A stretch of 64,000 nt of DNA, taken from positions 15,913 through 79,912 of the forward strand of contig JAUWGW010000005.1 in the NCBI GenBank assembly GCA_030606215.1, given 5' to 3'. Below the pieces are notes generated by a model. The model was not told where the DNA came from, did not search any database, and saw only the letters and a list, made by a program, of their open reading frames with translations. Position 1 is the first letter of the stretch, and each line of letters begins with the position of its first letter. This DNA is from a bacterium (GTDB lineage Bacteria; NPL-UPA2; JAUVJM01). This document shows, piece after piece, positions 44,959-54,553 of this stretch. The translations under genes and the position numbers were made by a program.

Positions 44959-46416
44959 GTGGATATAACTACCTACAAAAACTATATTGATGGGGAATGG
45001 CGGGATTCAATATCTAAAAAGACATTTTTGGATATCAACCCTGCTAACAAAGAAGAGGTAATTGGTTACTTCCAGCAATCAAGTGTAGCGGATGTGAGAA
45101 AGGCAATTGAATCTGCAGCTCAGGCTTTTAAGGAATGGAGAAGGTATCCACCTGCGAAACGGGCACAAACTCTCTCCCGGGCCCTTGTTCTATTGAAGGA
45201 GAGGAAGAAAAACATAGCCAGAGATTTGACTTTAGAAGAAGGGAAGACTTTAAGAGAGTCCCGGGCTGAGGTTGAATCAGCAATAAAGGAGATGGAATTT
45301 CAGATTGGCGAGGGGCGGCGGATTTTTGGTAAGAGCTCTCCTTCTGAGAAAGAAAAAGTCTTCTCTTATACTGTGAGGCAGCCGCTTGGTGCTGTCTCAA
45401 TCTTAAGTCCCTGGAACTTTCCCGTGAATGTTCCCTGCCGGAAGCTCACACCGGCGTTAGTTGCCGGGAATACTGTTGTCTTTAAGCCAGCTTCTTTTAC
45501 TCCTCTTTCGGGTCTAAGGTTGGTAGAAATGTTTGTTGAGGCTGGGATTCCGAAAGGGGTTTTGAATTTTGTTACCGGTTCTGGCTCTGAAATAGGCGAT
45601 GAGATGGTTACCAATCCTTCCATCAAGGCTGTATCCTTTACCGGGTCAACAGAGATTGGATTAAGGATAAATAGCGTTGCTTCACAGAATATGACCAAAA
45701 TGCAGTTAGAGATGGGAGGGAAAAATCCTGCAGTTGTTTTAGAGGATGCGGATTTAGAGCTTGCTGCAGATGATATATTGCTTGCTGCATATAGCTGCTC
45801 CGGTCAATGGTGCACCTCAACCAGCAGGGCAATTTTAGTTGAGAAAATAGCCAATGAATTTATTGACATTTTAATTGAGAAGGCGAAGAAGATTAAAGTC
45901 GGAGATGGTCTCAATCCGGATATCACGATGGGACCTTTAGCCGGAGAATCACAATTTAAAAAGGTCTTAGATTATATAGAAATAGGCAGAGAAGAGGGGG
46001 CAAAGATTATAGTGGGTGGAAAAAGGATGGAAGGTAGTGGGTATGATAAAGGATTCTTTATTGAACCTACTATTTTTGTTGATGTTAATCCTGAAATGAG
46101 GATTGCACAGGAGGAGATATTTGGTCCGGTACTTTCTATAATAAGGGTTAACTCTTTTGAAGAAGCATTGAAAGTGGCTAATGGGGTTAAGTACGGACTC
46201 TCTTCCTCCATTTACACCAAGGATGTCTCAAAAGCTTTAAGGTTTGTTGAAGATAGTGAAGTGGGACTTACTCACCTTAATTTGCCCACAAGTTATAAGG
46301 AGGTACATCTTCCTTTTGGTGGAATCAAATCCTCTGGATTTGGCCTTCCTGAAGCTGGTGAGACCGGGATTGAATTCTTCACCGAGAATAAATCAGTGTA
46401 TATAAATTATGGATAA
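44959..46416 (+). CDS. NAD(P)-dependent aldehyde dehydrogenase
   Basis: A 485-residue enzyme with the catalytic Cys285 (CSGQWCTSTSRA) and Glu251 (LEMGGKNP), the SPWNFPVNVPCRK and FTGSTEIG motifs and the IFGPVLSI region. The closest pattern is the succinate-semialdehyde / 2-oxoglutarate-semialdehyde group used in sugar-acid degradation. GTG start; overlaps the E1 alpha gene by eight bases. Substrate inferred only from context. Confidence 0.93.
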   Translation: MDITTYKNYIDGEWRDSISKKTFLDINPANKEEVIGYFQQSSVADVRKAIESAAQAFKEWRRYPPAKRAQTLSRALVLLKERKKNIARDLTLEEGKTLRESRAEVESAIKEMEFQIGEGRRIFGKSSPSEKEKVFSYTVRQPLGAVSILSPWNFPVNVPCRKLTPALVAGNTVVFKPASFTPLSGLRLVEMFVEAGIPKGVLNFVTGSGSEIGDEMVTNPSIKAVSFTGSTEIGLRINSVASQNMTKMQLEMGGKNPAVVLEDADLELAADDILLAAYSCSGQWCTSTSRAILVEKIANEFIDILIEKAKKIKVGDGLNPDITMGPLAGESQFKKVLDYIEIGREEGAKIIVGGKRMEGSGYDKGFFIEPTIFVDVNPEMRIAQEEIFGPVLSIIRVNSFEEALKVANGVKYGLSSSIYTKDVSKALRFVEDSEVGLTHLNLPTSYKEVHLPFGGIKSSGFGLPEAGETGIEFFTENKSVYINYG

Positions 46417-47365
46417 TTCTGTATTGATAGATATGCTAAAGAAGATGGTTACCATAAGATACTTTGAGGAATCCATATATGATGTCTACACCCGTGGTTT
46501 GATGCCGGGGCTTGCCCATCTCTATATTGGCGAGGAAGCAATTGCTGTAGGAGTGTGTGAGAATTTAAAGAGAGATGACCTCATTACCAGCACCCATCGC
46601 GGTCATGGACATTTGATAGCTAAAGGCGGTGACCTGAACAAGATGATGGCTGAGGTGATAGGCAAAGAGACAGGCTATTGTAAAGGAAAGGGTGGCTCAA
46701 TGCACATTGCTGACCCTGACTTGGGGATTATTGGAGCTAATGGAATTGTAGCTGGCAGTATCCCTATTGCTGCAGGTTTAGGGCTGGCCTCAAAAATCAA
46801 GAACGATGGAAGGGTGATAGTCTGTTTCTTTGGGGAGGGTGCTTCAAACCAGGGAGCTTTCCATGAAGGCATTAATATGGGCTCTCTGTGGAACCTTCCG
46901 ATAGTTTATGTATGTGAGAATAATCTTTACGGGATCTCGGTTCATCAATCAAGGGCCCAGAAGATAAAAGATGTAGCAGTTCGAGCCAAGTCATATGATA
47001 TTCCGGGAGAAGTAGTTGATGGAAACGATGTTTTAGCCGTCTACGATGCTGCAAAGATTGCTGTAGAGCGGGCAAAAGAAGGTCTCGGCCCTACATTTAT
47101 TGAGTGTAAGACATATCGCTGGGGAGGGCACCATGTAGGAGATCCAGGCACAGCATATCGAGCAAAGGAAGAGGTTGATATGTGGAAGGATAAATGCCCG
47201 ATTAAGAGATTTAAGAGCCTTCTTATTAAAGAGAGGGTATTGAGTGAACCTGAGATAGAGAGGCTTGAGGAAAAGGTAAAGAAGGATGTGGATGTGGCAG
47301 TAACATTTGCTAAAGAGAGTCCTTATCCGCTTCCCGAGGAGGCTTTAGAGGATATCATTATATAG
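46409..47365 (+). CDS. Thiamine-dependent dehydrogenase E1 component, alpha subunit
   Basis: A 318-residue E1 alpha of the pyruvate/acetoin/branched 2-oxo-acid dehydrogenase family. GLAHLYIGEEAIAVGVC, THRGHGHLIAKGGD, GKGGSMHI and the TPP motif GEGASNQGAFHEGINMGSLW to NN are clear; the usual GDG reads GEG. The phosphorylation-loop region is shorter than in mitochondrial enzymes. With the beta subunit it decarboxylates a 2-oxo acid or acetoin. No E2 or E3 gene follows. Confidence 0.92.
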   Translation: MDNSVLIDMLKKMVTIRYFEESIYDVYTRGLMPGLAHLYIGEEAIAVGVCENLKRDDLITSTHRGHGHLIAKGGDLNKMMAEVIGKETGYCKGKGGSMHIADPDLGIIGANGIVAGSIPIAAGLGLASKIKNDGRVIVCFFGEGASNQGAFHEGINMGSLWNLPIVYVCENNLYGISVHQSRAQKIKDVAVRAKSYDIPGEVVDGNDVLAVYDAAKIAVERAKEGLGPTFIECKTYRWGGHHVGDPGTAYRAKEEVDMWKDKCPIKRFKSLLIKERVLSEPEIERLEEKVKKDVDVAVTFAKESPYPLPEEALEDIII

Positions 47366-47375
47366 AGGAAAGAAG

Positions 47376-48350
47376 TTGAGAGAAATTACCTATGCTCAGG
47401 CAATATCTGAAGCTATTGCTGAGGAGATGCGTCTGGATGAAAATGTTATTCTGTTGGGTGAGGATGTAGGAATATTAGGAGGAAATTTCCGGACTACCAC
47501 GGGGTTATATGAAGAATTTGGAGAAGAAAGGGTTTTAGACACCCCTATCTCAGAGGCAGGCATTGTTGGTTGTGCTCTGGGTCTGGCTATAAGGGGTATG
47601 AGACCCATCGCGGAGATTATGTTTGGTGATTTTCTCTGTTTGGCAATGGATCAGATTGTTAATCAGGTGGCTAAGATCAGATACATGTCCGGAGGTAGAA
47701 TAAGGGTCCCTTTAGTCATCAGGACTAATATTGGTGCGGGGAGGTCATCAGCCGCTCAACATTCCCAGAGTCTGCATTCATGGTTCTTACATACACCGGG
47801 TATCGAATCAGTGATGCCTTCCAGTCCCTATGAAGTAAAAGGGCTCCTGAAAAGTGCTATAAGGGATGATAATCCAGTTGTTGTCTTTGAACACAAGATG
47901 CTCTATAACAAAAAAGGCGAAGTCCCCGAAAAAGAATGCCTCATTCCCATTGGAATTTCTGAAGTCAAAAGAGAGGGTGGAGATGTAACCATTGTAGCTA
48001 CTTCCTCCATGGTTGGTGAATCCCTTGAACTTGCTATACAATTAGAGAAGGAAGGTATAAGTATAGAGGTGATAGATCTCCGGAGCCTCGTTCCTATGGA
48101 CGAAGAGACGATAATTAATTCTGTCAGGAAAACTGGCCGGTTGGTCCTTGTTGACGAAGGTGTGACAAGAGGGGGGATAACAGCTGAGATAGCCACTATG
48201 GTTATGGAAAAGGCGTTTGATTGCCTCAACGCACCCATTGAGAGGGTAGGAAATGAAAATACTCCCATCCCCTTCAGCCCTGTCCTGGAGAGATATGTCA
48301 TACCCAATAGAGAAAAGATAGAAAAAGCAGTTAGGAAAGCCATAAAGTAG
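47376..48350 (+). CDS. Thiamine-dependent dehydrogenase E1 component, beta subunit
   Basis: A 324-residue E1 beta: EITYAQAISEAIAEEM, LLGEDVGILGGNF, DTPISEAGIVGCALGLAI, IRTNIGAGRSSAAQHSQSLHSWF and DLRSLVPMD. TTG start ten bases after the alpha gene. The acetoin-type subgroup (AcoB) fits as well as PdhB. The operon ends here, 15 bases before the converging cysK stop. Confidence 0.92.
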   Translation: MREITYAQAISEAIAEEMRLDENVILLGEDVGILGGNFRTTTGLYEEFGEERVLDTPISEAGIVGCALGLAIRGMRPIAEIMFGDFLCLAMDQIVNQVAKIRYMSGGRIRVPLVIRTNIGAGRSSAAQHSQSLHSWFLHTPGIESVMPSSPYEVKGLLKSAIRDDNPVVVFEHKMLYNKKGEVPEKECLIPIGISEVKREGGDVTIVATSSMVGESLELAIQLEKEGISIEVIDLRSLVPMDEETIINSVRKTGRLVLVDEGVTRGGITAEIATMVMEKAFDCLNAPIERVGNENTPIPFSPVLERYVIPNREKIEKAVRKAIK

Positions 48351-48364
48351 AGCGATGTTATATT

Positions 48365-49309
48365 CTAAGAATTGCCAAGACAAAATGTATTTAAATATCT
48401 CTCTCCTGTATCCGGGAAAACCACCACAATAAGTTTACCTTTATTCTCCTTCCTTTTTCCTACTTCCATTCCTGCCCAGGTTGCGGCGCCTGAGGAAATA
48501 CCCGCTAATATTCCTTCTTCTTTCGCCAGCCTCATCATCGTTACTCTTGCGTCCTCACTTTTTACTTTGACTATCTCATCAATCAACTCCATCTTCAATA
48601 CCTCGGGAATGAATCCTGCGCCGATGCCCTGGATTTTATGAGATTTAGCTTCAGCCTGCCCGCCATATTTCTGGCGGGAGAGAATTGGGGATTCTTCCGG
48701 TTCAACTGCAACAACTTTGAATCCGGGTTTCCTTTTCTTTATCACTTCTGCCACACCTGTAATTGTTCCACCTGTCCCAACTCCTGCCACAAGAATATCT
48801 ACCTCTCCATCTGTATCACGCCATATCTCTTCGGCTGTAGTCTCTCTATGTATTTTAGGATTTGCCGGATTTTTAAATTGTTGTGGCATGAAGGAATTTG
48901 GCGTTTGTTTAACCAGTTCCTCGGCTTTCTTAATTGCTCCATTCATTCCTTCTGAGCCCGGCGTCAGGACTAATTTTGCTCCAAGGGCGGTTAAAAGTTT
49001 CCTCCTTTCAACGCTCATTGTATCAGGCATTGTTACAATTAGTTTATAGCCTTTAGCCGCACAGACAAATGCTAAGGCAATGCCGGTATTTCCACTGGTG
49101 GGTTCAATAATTACGGTATCTTTATTAATCGCACCTTTCCTCTCTGCCTCTTCAATCATGGAAACTCCAATCCTGTCCTTTATGCTGGATAAGGGATTGA
49201 AGGATTCAAGTTTTGCTACTAAGTTTGCCTCTAACCCAGAAGCTATTCTATTTAACCTCACCAGAGGAGTAGTCCCAATTAACTTTGTAATATCATCTGC
49301 AATTCTCAT
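48365..49309 (-). CDS. cysK: Cysteine synthase (O-acetylserine sulfhydrylase)
   Basis: A 314-residue PLP enzyme replacing the acetyl group of O-acetylserine with sulfide. PLP-lysine Lys44 in [21 protein letters not shown] phosphate loop, [10 protein letters not shown] and [11 protein letters not shown] are typical. Convergent with the E1 beta gene (15 bases apart) and divergent from hisS. Its promoter puts the start point at the ATG itself, implying a leaderless mRNA. A short reading with CysM cannot be excluded. Confidence 0.95.
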   Translation of the reverse strand: MRIADDITKLIGTTPLVRLNRIASGLEANLVAKLESFNPLSSIKDRIGVSMIEEAERKGAINKDTVIIEPTSGNTGIALAFVCAAKGYKLIVTMPDTMSVERRKLLTALGAKLVLTPGSEGMNGAIKKAEELVKQTPNSFMPQQFKNPANPKIHRETTAEEIWRDTDGEVDILVAGVGTGGTITGVAEVIKKRKPGFKVVAVEPEESPILSRQKYGGQAEAKSHKIQGIGAGFIPEVLKMELIDEIVKVKSEDARVTMMRLAKEEGILAGISSGAATWAGMEVGKRKENKGKLIVVVFPDTGERYLNTFCLGNS

Positions 49310-49316
49310 ATTATAA

Positions 49317-49345
49317 ATTATATATGATTAAGAGCAGCTTGTTAA
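49317..49345 (-). promoter_or_regulatory. Promoter of cysK
   Basis: Minus strand TTAACA (49345-49340), 17-base spacer, TATAAT (49322-49317). Only seven bases separate the -10 box from the ATG at 49309. Confidence 0.7.
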
Positions 49346-49361
49346 GCGATTTTTGTATTCA

Positions 49362-49390
49362 TTGACAAAATCTCATCGCGGTAATATAAT
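49362..49390 (+). promoter_or_regulatory. Consensus promoter of hisS-aspS
   Basis: TTGACA (49362-49367), 17-base spacer, TATAAT (49385-49390): a perfect consensus, back to back with the cysK promoter. The transcript would start near 49397, next to GAGGTGG (49398-49404). Confidence 0.85.
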
Positions 49391-49411
49391 CTCAGTTGAG
49401 GTGGTAAAGTC

Positions 49412-50656
49412 TTGACCATAAAAGCGCCCAGGGGGACTGAGGATGTTCTCCCTGGTGAAATAGAGAAATGGCAGAGGATAGAGCAGACTGCACGAGAGTT
49501 ATTTCTCCTTTATAATTACAGAGAAATCCGAACTCCGCTCTTTGAGGATACCCGCCTTTTTGAGCGAAGTATCGGGGAAAGCACAGATATTGTTGAGAAG
49601 GAGATGTATACTTTCCTCGATAAGAAGGGCAGGAGTCTCACGCTGCGGCCTGAGGGAACCGCACCTGTAGTTAGAGCTTATCTGGAACATAAACTCTACG
49701 CTAAGGGTGGAGTGAATAAGTTTTTCTATATCGGGTCTTTCTTCCGCTATGAAAGACCACAGGCGGGCAGGAACAGACAATTTTATCAGATTGGAGTGGA
49801 AGCAATTGGTTCGGATAGTCCTGCTCTTGATGCAGAGGTTATAAATCTCTCTTTACACTTCTTAAGTTCTCTCGGACTTAAGACTTTACATATTGCGCTT
49901 AATAGCATAGGATGTTCTGCCTGCCAGCCCCTTTACAGGGAAAAACTTAAACAATTCCTGAACGAGCATATTGACAAACTCTGCGATGATTGCCGCAGGA
50001 GAACTGAATCCAATCCTCTGAGGGTTCTTGACTGTAAAAAGGAGGGGTGTGTCTCTATTTTGAAAAATGCTCCATCTACTTTGGATTTTCTCTGTCCAGC
50101 CTGCAAGGAACATTTTGAATCTGTGAAACATTATCTTAAAATGCTTGGTCTAAATTATCAGATTGCTCCAAATCTTGTGCGTGGACTTGACTATTACACA
50201 AGGACGACTTTTGAAGTTGTGCATTCAGGGCTCGGCGCACAGAATGCAGTTGCGGCCGGAGGCAGGTTTGATGGACTTGTAGAAGAGTTTGGAGGTGAGT
50301 CAACACCTGCAGTTGGGTTTGCGGCAGGGGTTGAGCGTATTGCACTTGCGATGGACGGGGAAGGAGTGAAGGTGTCTGATGGAAAGCAGACTTTTACATT
50401 TATCGCTCTTTTGGGGAAAGAATACCTTGAAGGAGGACTCTTATTGTTAAATGAACTCAGGCGTTCAGGCATTTCAGCCGAGATGGATTATGAAGGAAGA
50501 AGCCTTAAGTCGCAGTTCAGAGTTGCGGATAAACTCGGAGTGAAGTTTACTATCATACTGGGGCAGGAGGGAGCAACTTTAAGGGATATGGTCAAAGGCG
50601 AGCAGGAGGAAGTGAAGAGAGAAGAAGTTGTTTCCATCTTGAAAAGGGAAAAGTAG
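49412..50656 (+). CDS. hisS: Histidyl-tRNA synthetase
   Basis: A 414-residue class II synthetase. [17 protein letters not shown] start, [16 protein letters not shown] (motif 2 region), [12 protein letters not shown] and [17 protein letters not shown] start eight bases after GAGGTGG. aspS begins seven bases after the stop, the usual hisS-aspS pair. Confidence 0.97.
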   Translation: MTIKAPRGTEDVLPGEIEKWQRIEQTARELFLLYNYREIRTPLFEDTRLFERSIGESTDIVEKEMYTFLDKKGRSLTLRPEGTAPVVRAYLEHKLYAKGGVNKFFYIGSFFRYERPQAGRNRQFYQIGVEAIGSDSPALDAEVINLSLHFLSSLGLKTLHIALNSIGCSACQPLYREKLKQFLNEHIDKLCDDCRRRTESNPLRVLDCKKEGCVSILKNAPSTLDFLCPACKEHFESVKHYLKMLGLNYQIAPNLVRGLDYYTRTTFEVVHSGLGAQNAVAAGGRFDGLVEEFGGESTPAVGFAAGVERIALAMDGEGVKVSDGKQTFTFIALLGKEYLEGGLLLLNELRRSGISAEMDYEGRSLKSQFRVADKLGVKFTIILGQEGATLRDMVKGEQEEVKREEVVSILKREK

Positions 50657-50663
50657 GGAGATT

Positions 50664-52445
50664 ATGGTGGAAAGTATTGAGGGGTTGAATAGAACATATT
50701 TCTGCGGTGAGTTGAAGAAGAAAAACTCTGGTGAGGAAGTTACCCTGATGGGCTGGGTGGACACGAGGCGTGACCACGGAGGGTTGATTTTTATTGATTT
50801 AAGAGACAAAACTGGGGTAACGCAGGTAACTTTTAATTCTGAGGCGAACGAGGAGCTCCATAAGAAGGTAGGGGAACTCAGGAGTGAATATGTAATTGCA
50901 GTGAAGGGGAAGGTTATTGAGAGACCTGCTGGAACAGTAAATAAAGCTATTGCCACAGGTGAAATTGAAATTGAAGCGGCTGAGCTCAGAATTCTGAACC
51001 CCTCTGCCACTCCTCCATTTGAAATCAATAGTGAAGTTCTGCCTGGAGAAGACGTGAGGCTGAAATACAGATATATTGACCTGAGACGGCCAAAGATGCT
51101 TAAAAACCTTATTCTCAGGCACAGAGTCGTAAAATCTGTCAGGGATTTTCTTGATAGGGAGGGATTCATTGAAATTGAGACTCCTTTCCTGACTAAAAGC
51201 ACTCCTGAGGGAGCGCGTGATTACCTTGTGCCGAGCAGAGTTAACCCGGGAGAATTTTATGCGCTGCCACAGTCACCCCAGCTTTTAAAGCAGATGCTTA
51301 TGGTAGCAGGAATTGACAGATATTTTCAGATTGTGAAGTGTTTCAGGGATGAGGACTTGAGAGCTGATAGACAGCCGGAACATACCCAGATAGATGTGGA
51401 GATGTCTTTTGTATCCCCTGAAGATATTTACAGTTTAGTGGAAGGGATGATGAAATACGCGTTCAAAGTGAGTCTTGATATTGAGCTTAAAACTCCTTTT
51501 AAGCGTATAGGTTATAGAGAAGCAATGGATAATTATGGAATTGATAAACCTGACTTAAGGTTCGGTATGGAATTTGAAGATATATCTGATATTGTGGGTG
51601 ATGTGGATTTTAAGGTTTTTTGCGAAGCTGTTAAATCTGGTGGTGTTGTGAAAGGGATAAAAGTCATGGGTGGCGCAGAGGTTTCAAATCGTTCTATAGA
51701 AGATTTTATAGAATTTGTCCGTTCGCAGGGTGCAAGCGGACTTGTATGGTTTAAAGTTGGTAAAAATGATGTTCGTTCTCCTGTTTCTAAATTCTTTAAA
51801 GAAGAGAAACTAATTGAGATTAGAGACCGCATGTCTGCTGAAGCCGGTGACCTGCTTCTTTTTATTGCAGGGGAATCTGGTGTAGTATCATCTTCTCTTG
51901 GGAAACTTCGTCTTGAGCTTGCTAAGAAGCGCGGTCTGGTTGATGAAAAGAAATTCAATTTTGTATGGGTTGTTGGTTTTCCATTGTTTGAATTTAATGA
52001 GGAAGAGAAAAAGCTTGAGTCTGCACATCATCCTTTCTGTATGCCGATTGAAAACGATATTGAGCTTTTGGAAAATGAACCTCAGAGGGTTAGAGCTAAA
52101 GCCTATGACCTGGTCTTGAACGGGGAAGAAATTGCAAGCGGGAGCATTAGAATTCATGTTCCTGATATTCAACGCAGAGTTTTTAGAGCATTAGGTCTGT
52201 CAGATGATGAAGTGGAAACCAAATTCGGCTTTTTCCTGTCTGCGCTTGGTTATGGAGCTCCTCCTCATGGGGGAATTGCATTGGGGCTGGATAGGCTTGT
52301 TATGTTGATGGCAGGGGAGGAGTCAATTCGGGATGTTATCGCTTTCCCTAAGACGCAGAAAGGTTTATGCCTTCTCACAGGCAGCCCATCCCCGGTTGAT
52401 GAGAAACAGTTAAAAGAATTGCATATTAAAGTGGATGGAAAGTGA
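50664..52445 (+). CDS. aspS: Aspartyl-tRNA synthetase, bacterial type
   Basis: A 593-residue class IIb enzyme: OB-fold anticodon domain ([23 protein letters not shown]), motif 2 [20 protein letters not shown], a bacterial GAD insertion domain (about 290-420) and motif 3 [19 protein letters not shown]. The presence or absence of an amidotransferase in the genome would decide whether it also charges tRNA-Asn; none is visible here. Confidence 0.97.
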   Translation: MVESIEGLNRTYFCGELKKKNSGEEVTLMGWVDTRRDHGGLIFIDLRDKTGVTQVTFNSEANEELHKKVGELRSEYVIAVKGKVIERPAGTVNKAIATGEIEIEAAELRILNPSATPPFEINSEVLPGEDVRLKYRYIDLRRPKMLKNLILRHRVVKSVRDFLDREGFIEIETPFLTKSTPEGARDYLVPSRVNPGEFYALPQSPQLLKQMLMVAGIDRYFQIVKCFRDEDLRADRQPEHTQIDVEMSFVSPEDIYSLVEGMMKYAFKVSLDIELKTPFKRIGYREAMDNYGIDKPDLRFGMEFEDISDIVGDVDFKVFCEAVKSGGVVKGIKVMGGAEVSNRSIEDFIEFVRSQGASGLVWFKVGKNDVRSPVSKFFKEEKLIEIRDRMSAEAGDLLLFIAGESGVVSSSLGKLRLELAKKRGLVDEKKFNFVWVVGFPLFEFNEEEKKLESAHHPFCMPIENDIELLENEPQRVRAKAYDLVLNGEEIASGSIRIHVPDIQRRVFRALGLSDDEVETKFGFFLSALGYGAPPHGGIALGLDRLVMLMAGEESIRDVIAFPKTQKGLCLLTGSPSPVDEKQLKELHIKVDGK

Positions 52446-52480
52446 ACCCAGCTGCATCAGTTTGATGAGGTAAATAAGCA

Positions 52481-52993
52481 ATGGAGAAGACGATAAAAAT
52501 TATAAACGAGCTCCAGAAAAAGGGATTAATTAAAGATTATGCTATAGGTGGAGGAATTGCAACGATATTCTATGTCGAACCTATCCTTACCTATGACCTG
52601 GATATTTTCTTTATCTCTTCAGAAGAAGAAAAAGGAATAACAACACTTTCATCAATATACGACTGGTTTAAAAGAAAGGGTTATAAGCCGTACAAGGAAC
52701 ACATCATTATAGAAGGCATACCAGTGCAATTTATACCAGTTTATAATGAGTTGGTAAACGATGCAATTAAAGAGATAGTTGAAGTAAAATATAAGAATGT
52801 AAAAACAAGGGTTTTGAAGCCCGAATATTTAATAGCAATAATGATGGAAACATTTAGACCGAAAGATAAGGAAAGAATAATAAAACTTTTAGATGAGGCA
52901 AAAATAGATATGGATTATCTTTCAAGAATTTTACAAAAGCATGGATTAGACAAAAAATTTGAGCGTTTTATGAGGTTGTATTATGAAAAATAA
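52481..52993 (+). CDS. Nucleotidyltransferase-like protein, putative TA partner
   Basis: A 170-residue protein with KDYAIGGGIATIFYVEPILTYDLDIFF near residue 18: GGG followed by D-x-D is the nucleotidyltransferase site of AbiEii-like/DUF6036-like proteins. The gene is clearly more AT-rich than aspS and phoH around it. It overlaps a 61-residue partner gene. A toxin-like role is likely from context, but it is not shown. Confidence 0.75.
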   Translation: MEKTIKIINELQKKGLIKDYAIGGGIATIFYVEPILTYDLDIFFISSEEEKGITTLSSIYDWFKRKGYKPYKEHIIIEGIPVQFIPVYNELVNDAIKEIVEVKYKNVKTRVLKPEYLIAIMMETFRPKDKERIIKLLDEAKIDMDYLSRILQKHGLDKKFERFMRLYYEK

Positions 52994-53168
52994 AGTTCTT
53001 TACAAGAAAGAAATTGAAGATTTATTCAAAGCAAAAGATTCATTCCATAAAGAACTTGCAGAAATACCGTTTGATGAAAAGATAAAAACACTTATTCACT
53101 TACAAAAAATTGCAAATAGTATACCGACATCTTCAAAGAAAAAGCGAAGAATATGGGAGATTTCCTAA
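52983..53168 (+). CDS. Small partner of the nucleotidyltransferase
   Basis: A 61-residue basic protein: FHKELAEIPFDEKIKTLIHL then QKIANSIP. The pattern P-F-x-E-K-I-x-x-L-x-x-L-Q-K is common in small proteins paired with nucleotidyltransferases of this type. It overlaps the upstream gene by 11 bases and is equally AT-rich, so the pair probably arrived together between aspS and phoH. Confidence 0.7.
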   Translation: MKNKVLYKKEIEDLFKAKDSFHKELAEIPFDEKIKTLIHLQKIANSIPTSSKKKRRIWEIS

Positions 53169-53211
53169 TAAACCTGTTAGCTGGTATTCTTTTGTGGGGT
53201 AGGAGGGGGAG

Positions 53212-54150
53212 TTGGTTAAGAAGATAGAGTTTAAGAATAGCCAGGAGGCGGTTGCGGTTTGCGGTAGGCATGATGAGAATGTCAGACTGATTGATAGAGA
53301 ATTAGGTGTGCGGATAATAAGCAGGGGAAATGAAATCACTATTGAGGGTGAACCTGAGGAAGTTCAAAAATCGTTGCGCTTTTTTGAGACATTACTTTTT
53401 GTTGTGAGGGGAGGGCAGCCAATCAGGCGTCATGAGATAAAGTATACTCTGGAGGCAGTGAGGAGGGGTGAGACAACAGATATTCCGGAAATTTTTCTTG
53501 ATAGGATTGAAGTCTCTTCAAAGCGCCAGTTCGTAACACCCAAGACTCACGGGCAGAAAGAATATGTAGATGCTATCCGCAAGTACGATATTGTATTTGG
53601 TATTGGACCTGCAGGGACCGGCAAGACATATCTTGCAATGGCAATGGCAGTCTCGGCTCTAAAGAAAAGAGAAGTCAACAGGATAATCCTTACAAGACCG
53701 GCAGTTGAGGCAGGGGAAAAACTCGGGTATTTGCCAGGGGACCTGTATGAGAAAATTACACCTTACTTAAGACCGCTCTATGATGCGCTTTATGATATGA
53801 TGGAGATTGAGAATATTCAGAAATGTCTTGACCAGGGTATAATTGAAGTTGCACCTCTTGCATATATGCGCGGAAGGACACTTAACGATGCTTTTATCGT
53901 CCTTGATGAGGCGCAGAATAGCACTTCTGAGCAGATGAAGATGTTCTTGACACGCCTCGGGTTTGATTCAAAAACTGTAATCACCGGGGATATTACACAG
54001 GTTGACTTACAAGAAAAGGCATCGGGTTTGATTGAGGCAAAATCAATTCTAAAGGATATAAAGGGTATAAAATTCATCTATTTCAGCGGCAAGGATGTTG
54101 TGAGACATGAACTTGTTCAGGAAATTATAAAAGCATATGGTAAAGGTTGA
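53212..54150 (+). CDS. phoH: PhoH-like ATPase
   Basis: A 312-residue protein with an N-terminal KH-like region and a RecA-type ATPase: P-loop GPAGTGKT (132-139), RPAVEAGEKLGYLPGD, Walker B FIVLDEAQNST, and VITGDITQVDL. TTG start close behind AGGAGGGGGAG (53201-53211). The phoH-ybeY-corC order is conserved in bacteria and links to RNA and ribosome quality control. Overlaps ybeY by 14 bases. Confidence 0.95.
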   Translation: MVKKIEFKNSQEAVAVCGRHDENVRLIDRELGVRIISRGNEITIEGEPEEVQKSLRFFETLLFVVRGGQPIRRHEIKYTLEAVRRGETTDIPEIFLDRIEVSSKRQFVTPKTHGQKEYVDAIRKYDIVFGIGPAGTGKTYLAMAMAVSALKKREVNRIILTRPAVEAGEKLGYLPGDLYEKITPYLRPLYDALYDMMEIENIQKCLDQGIIEVAPLAYMRGRTLNDAFIVLDEAQNSTSEQMKMFLTRLGFDSKTVITGDITQVDLQEKASGLIEAKSILKDIKGIKFIYFSGKDVVRHELVQEIIKAYGKG

Positions 54151-54553
54151 TATAAAAAATGTGCAGTGCAAAATAAAGGTGGAGCGTAAATTCATTCGCA
54201 GGGTTGTCAGAGAAACGCTTAAAAGAGAAGCTAAGGATGGAGAGGTAAGCATTGTCCTTACAGACAATGAATATATAAGAGAGCTGAACCGCAAATACCG
54301 CTCGGTTGACAGGGCAACTGATGTTCTTGCATTTCCAATGGATGAGGAAATTCTCGGTGATATTGTAATCTCGGTTGAGAAAGCAAAGGAACAAGCGCTA
54401 ATTTACCGGGAGAGTTTTGAAAATGAGCTTGGAAGGCTGGTTATTCATGGTATTCTGCATCTCCTCGGCTATAATGATAGCAATCGGGCAAAAGTGAAAA
54501 AAATGCATGCAAGACAGGAAGAGATCCTGAAGGAGATACTTTCTTGCAAATAG
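54137..54553 (+). CDS. ybeY: YbeY rRNA maturation endonuclease, third His replaced
   Basis: A 138-residue UPF0054 metalloprotein: VLTDNEYIRELNRKYR, TDVLAFPM and the metal site HGILHLLGYND (104-114). The family motif is H-x3-H-x5-H; His104 and His108 are present but position 114 is Asp. Asp can bind metal, so activity may remain. Located between phoH and the CorC-like gene as usual; the next gene's TTG overlaps its end. Confidence 0.92.
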   Translation: MVKVDIKNVQCKIKVERKFIRRVVRETLKREAKDGEVSIVLTDNEYIRELNRKYRSVDRATDVLAFPMDEEILGDIVISVEKAKEQALIYRESFENELGRLVIHGILHLLGYNDSNRAKVKKMHARQEEILKEILSCK

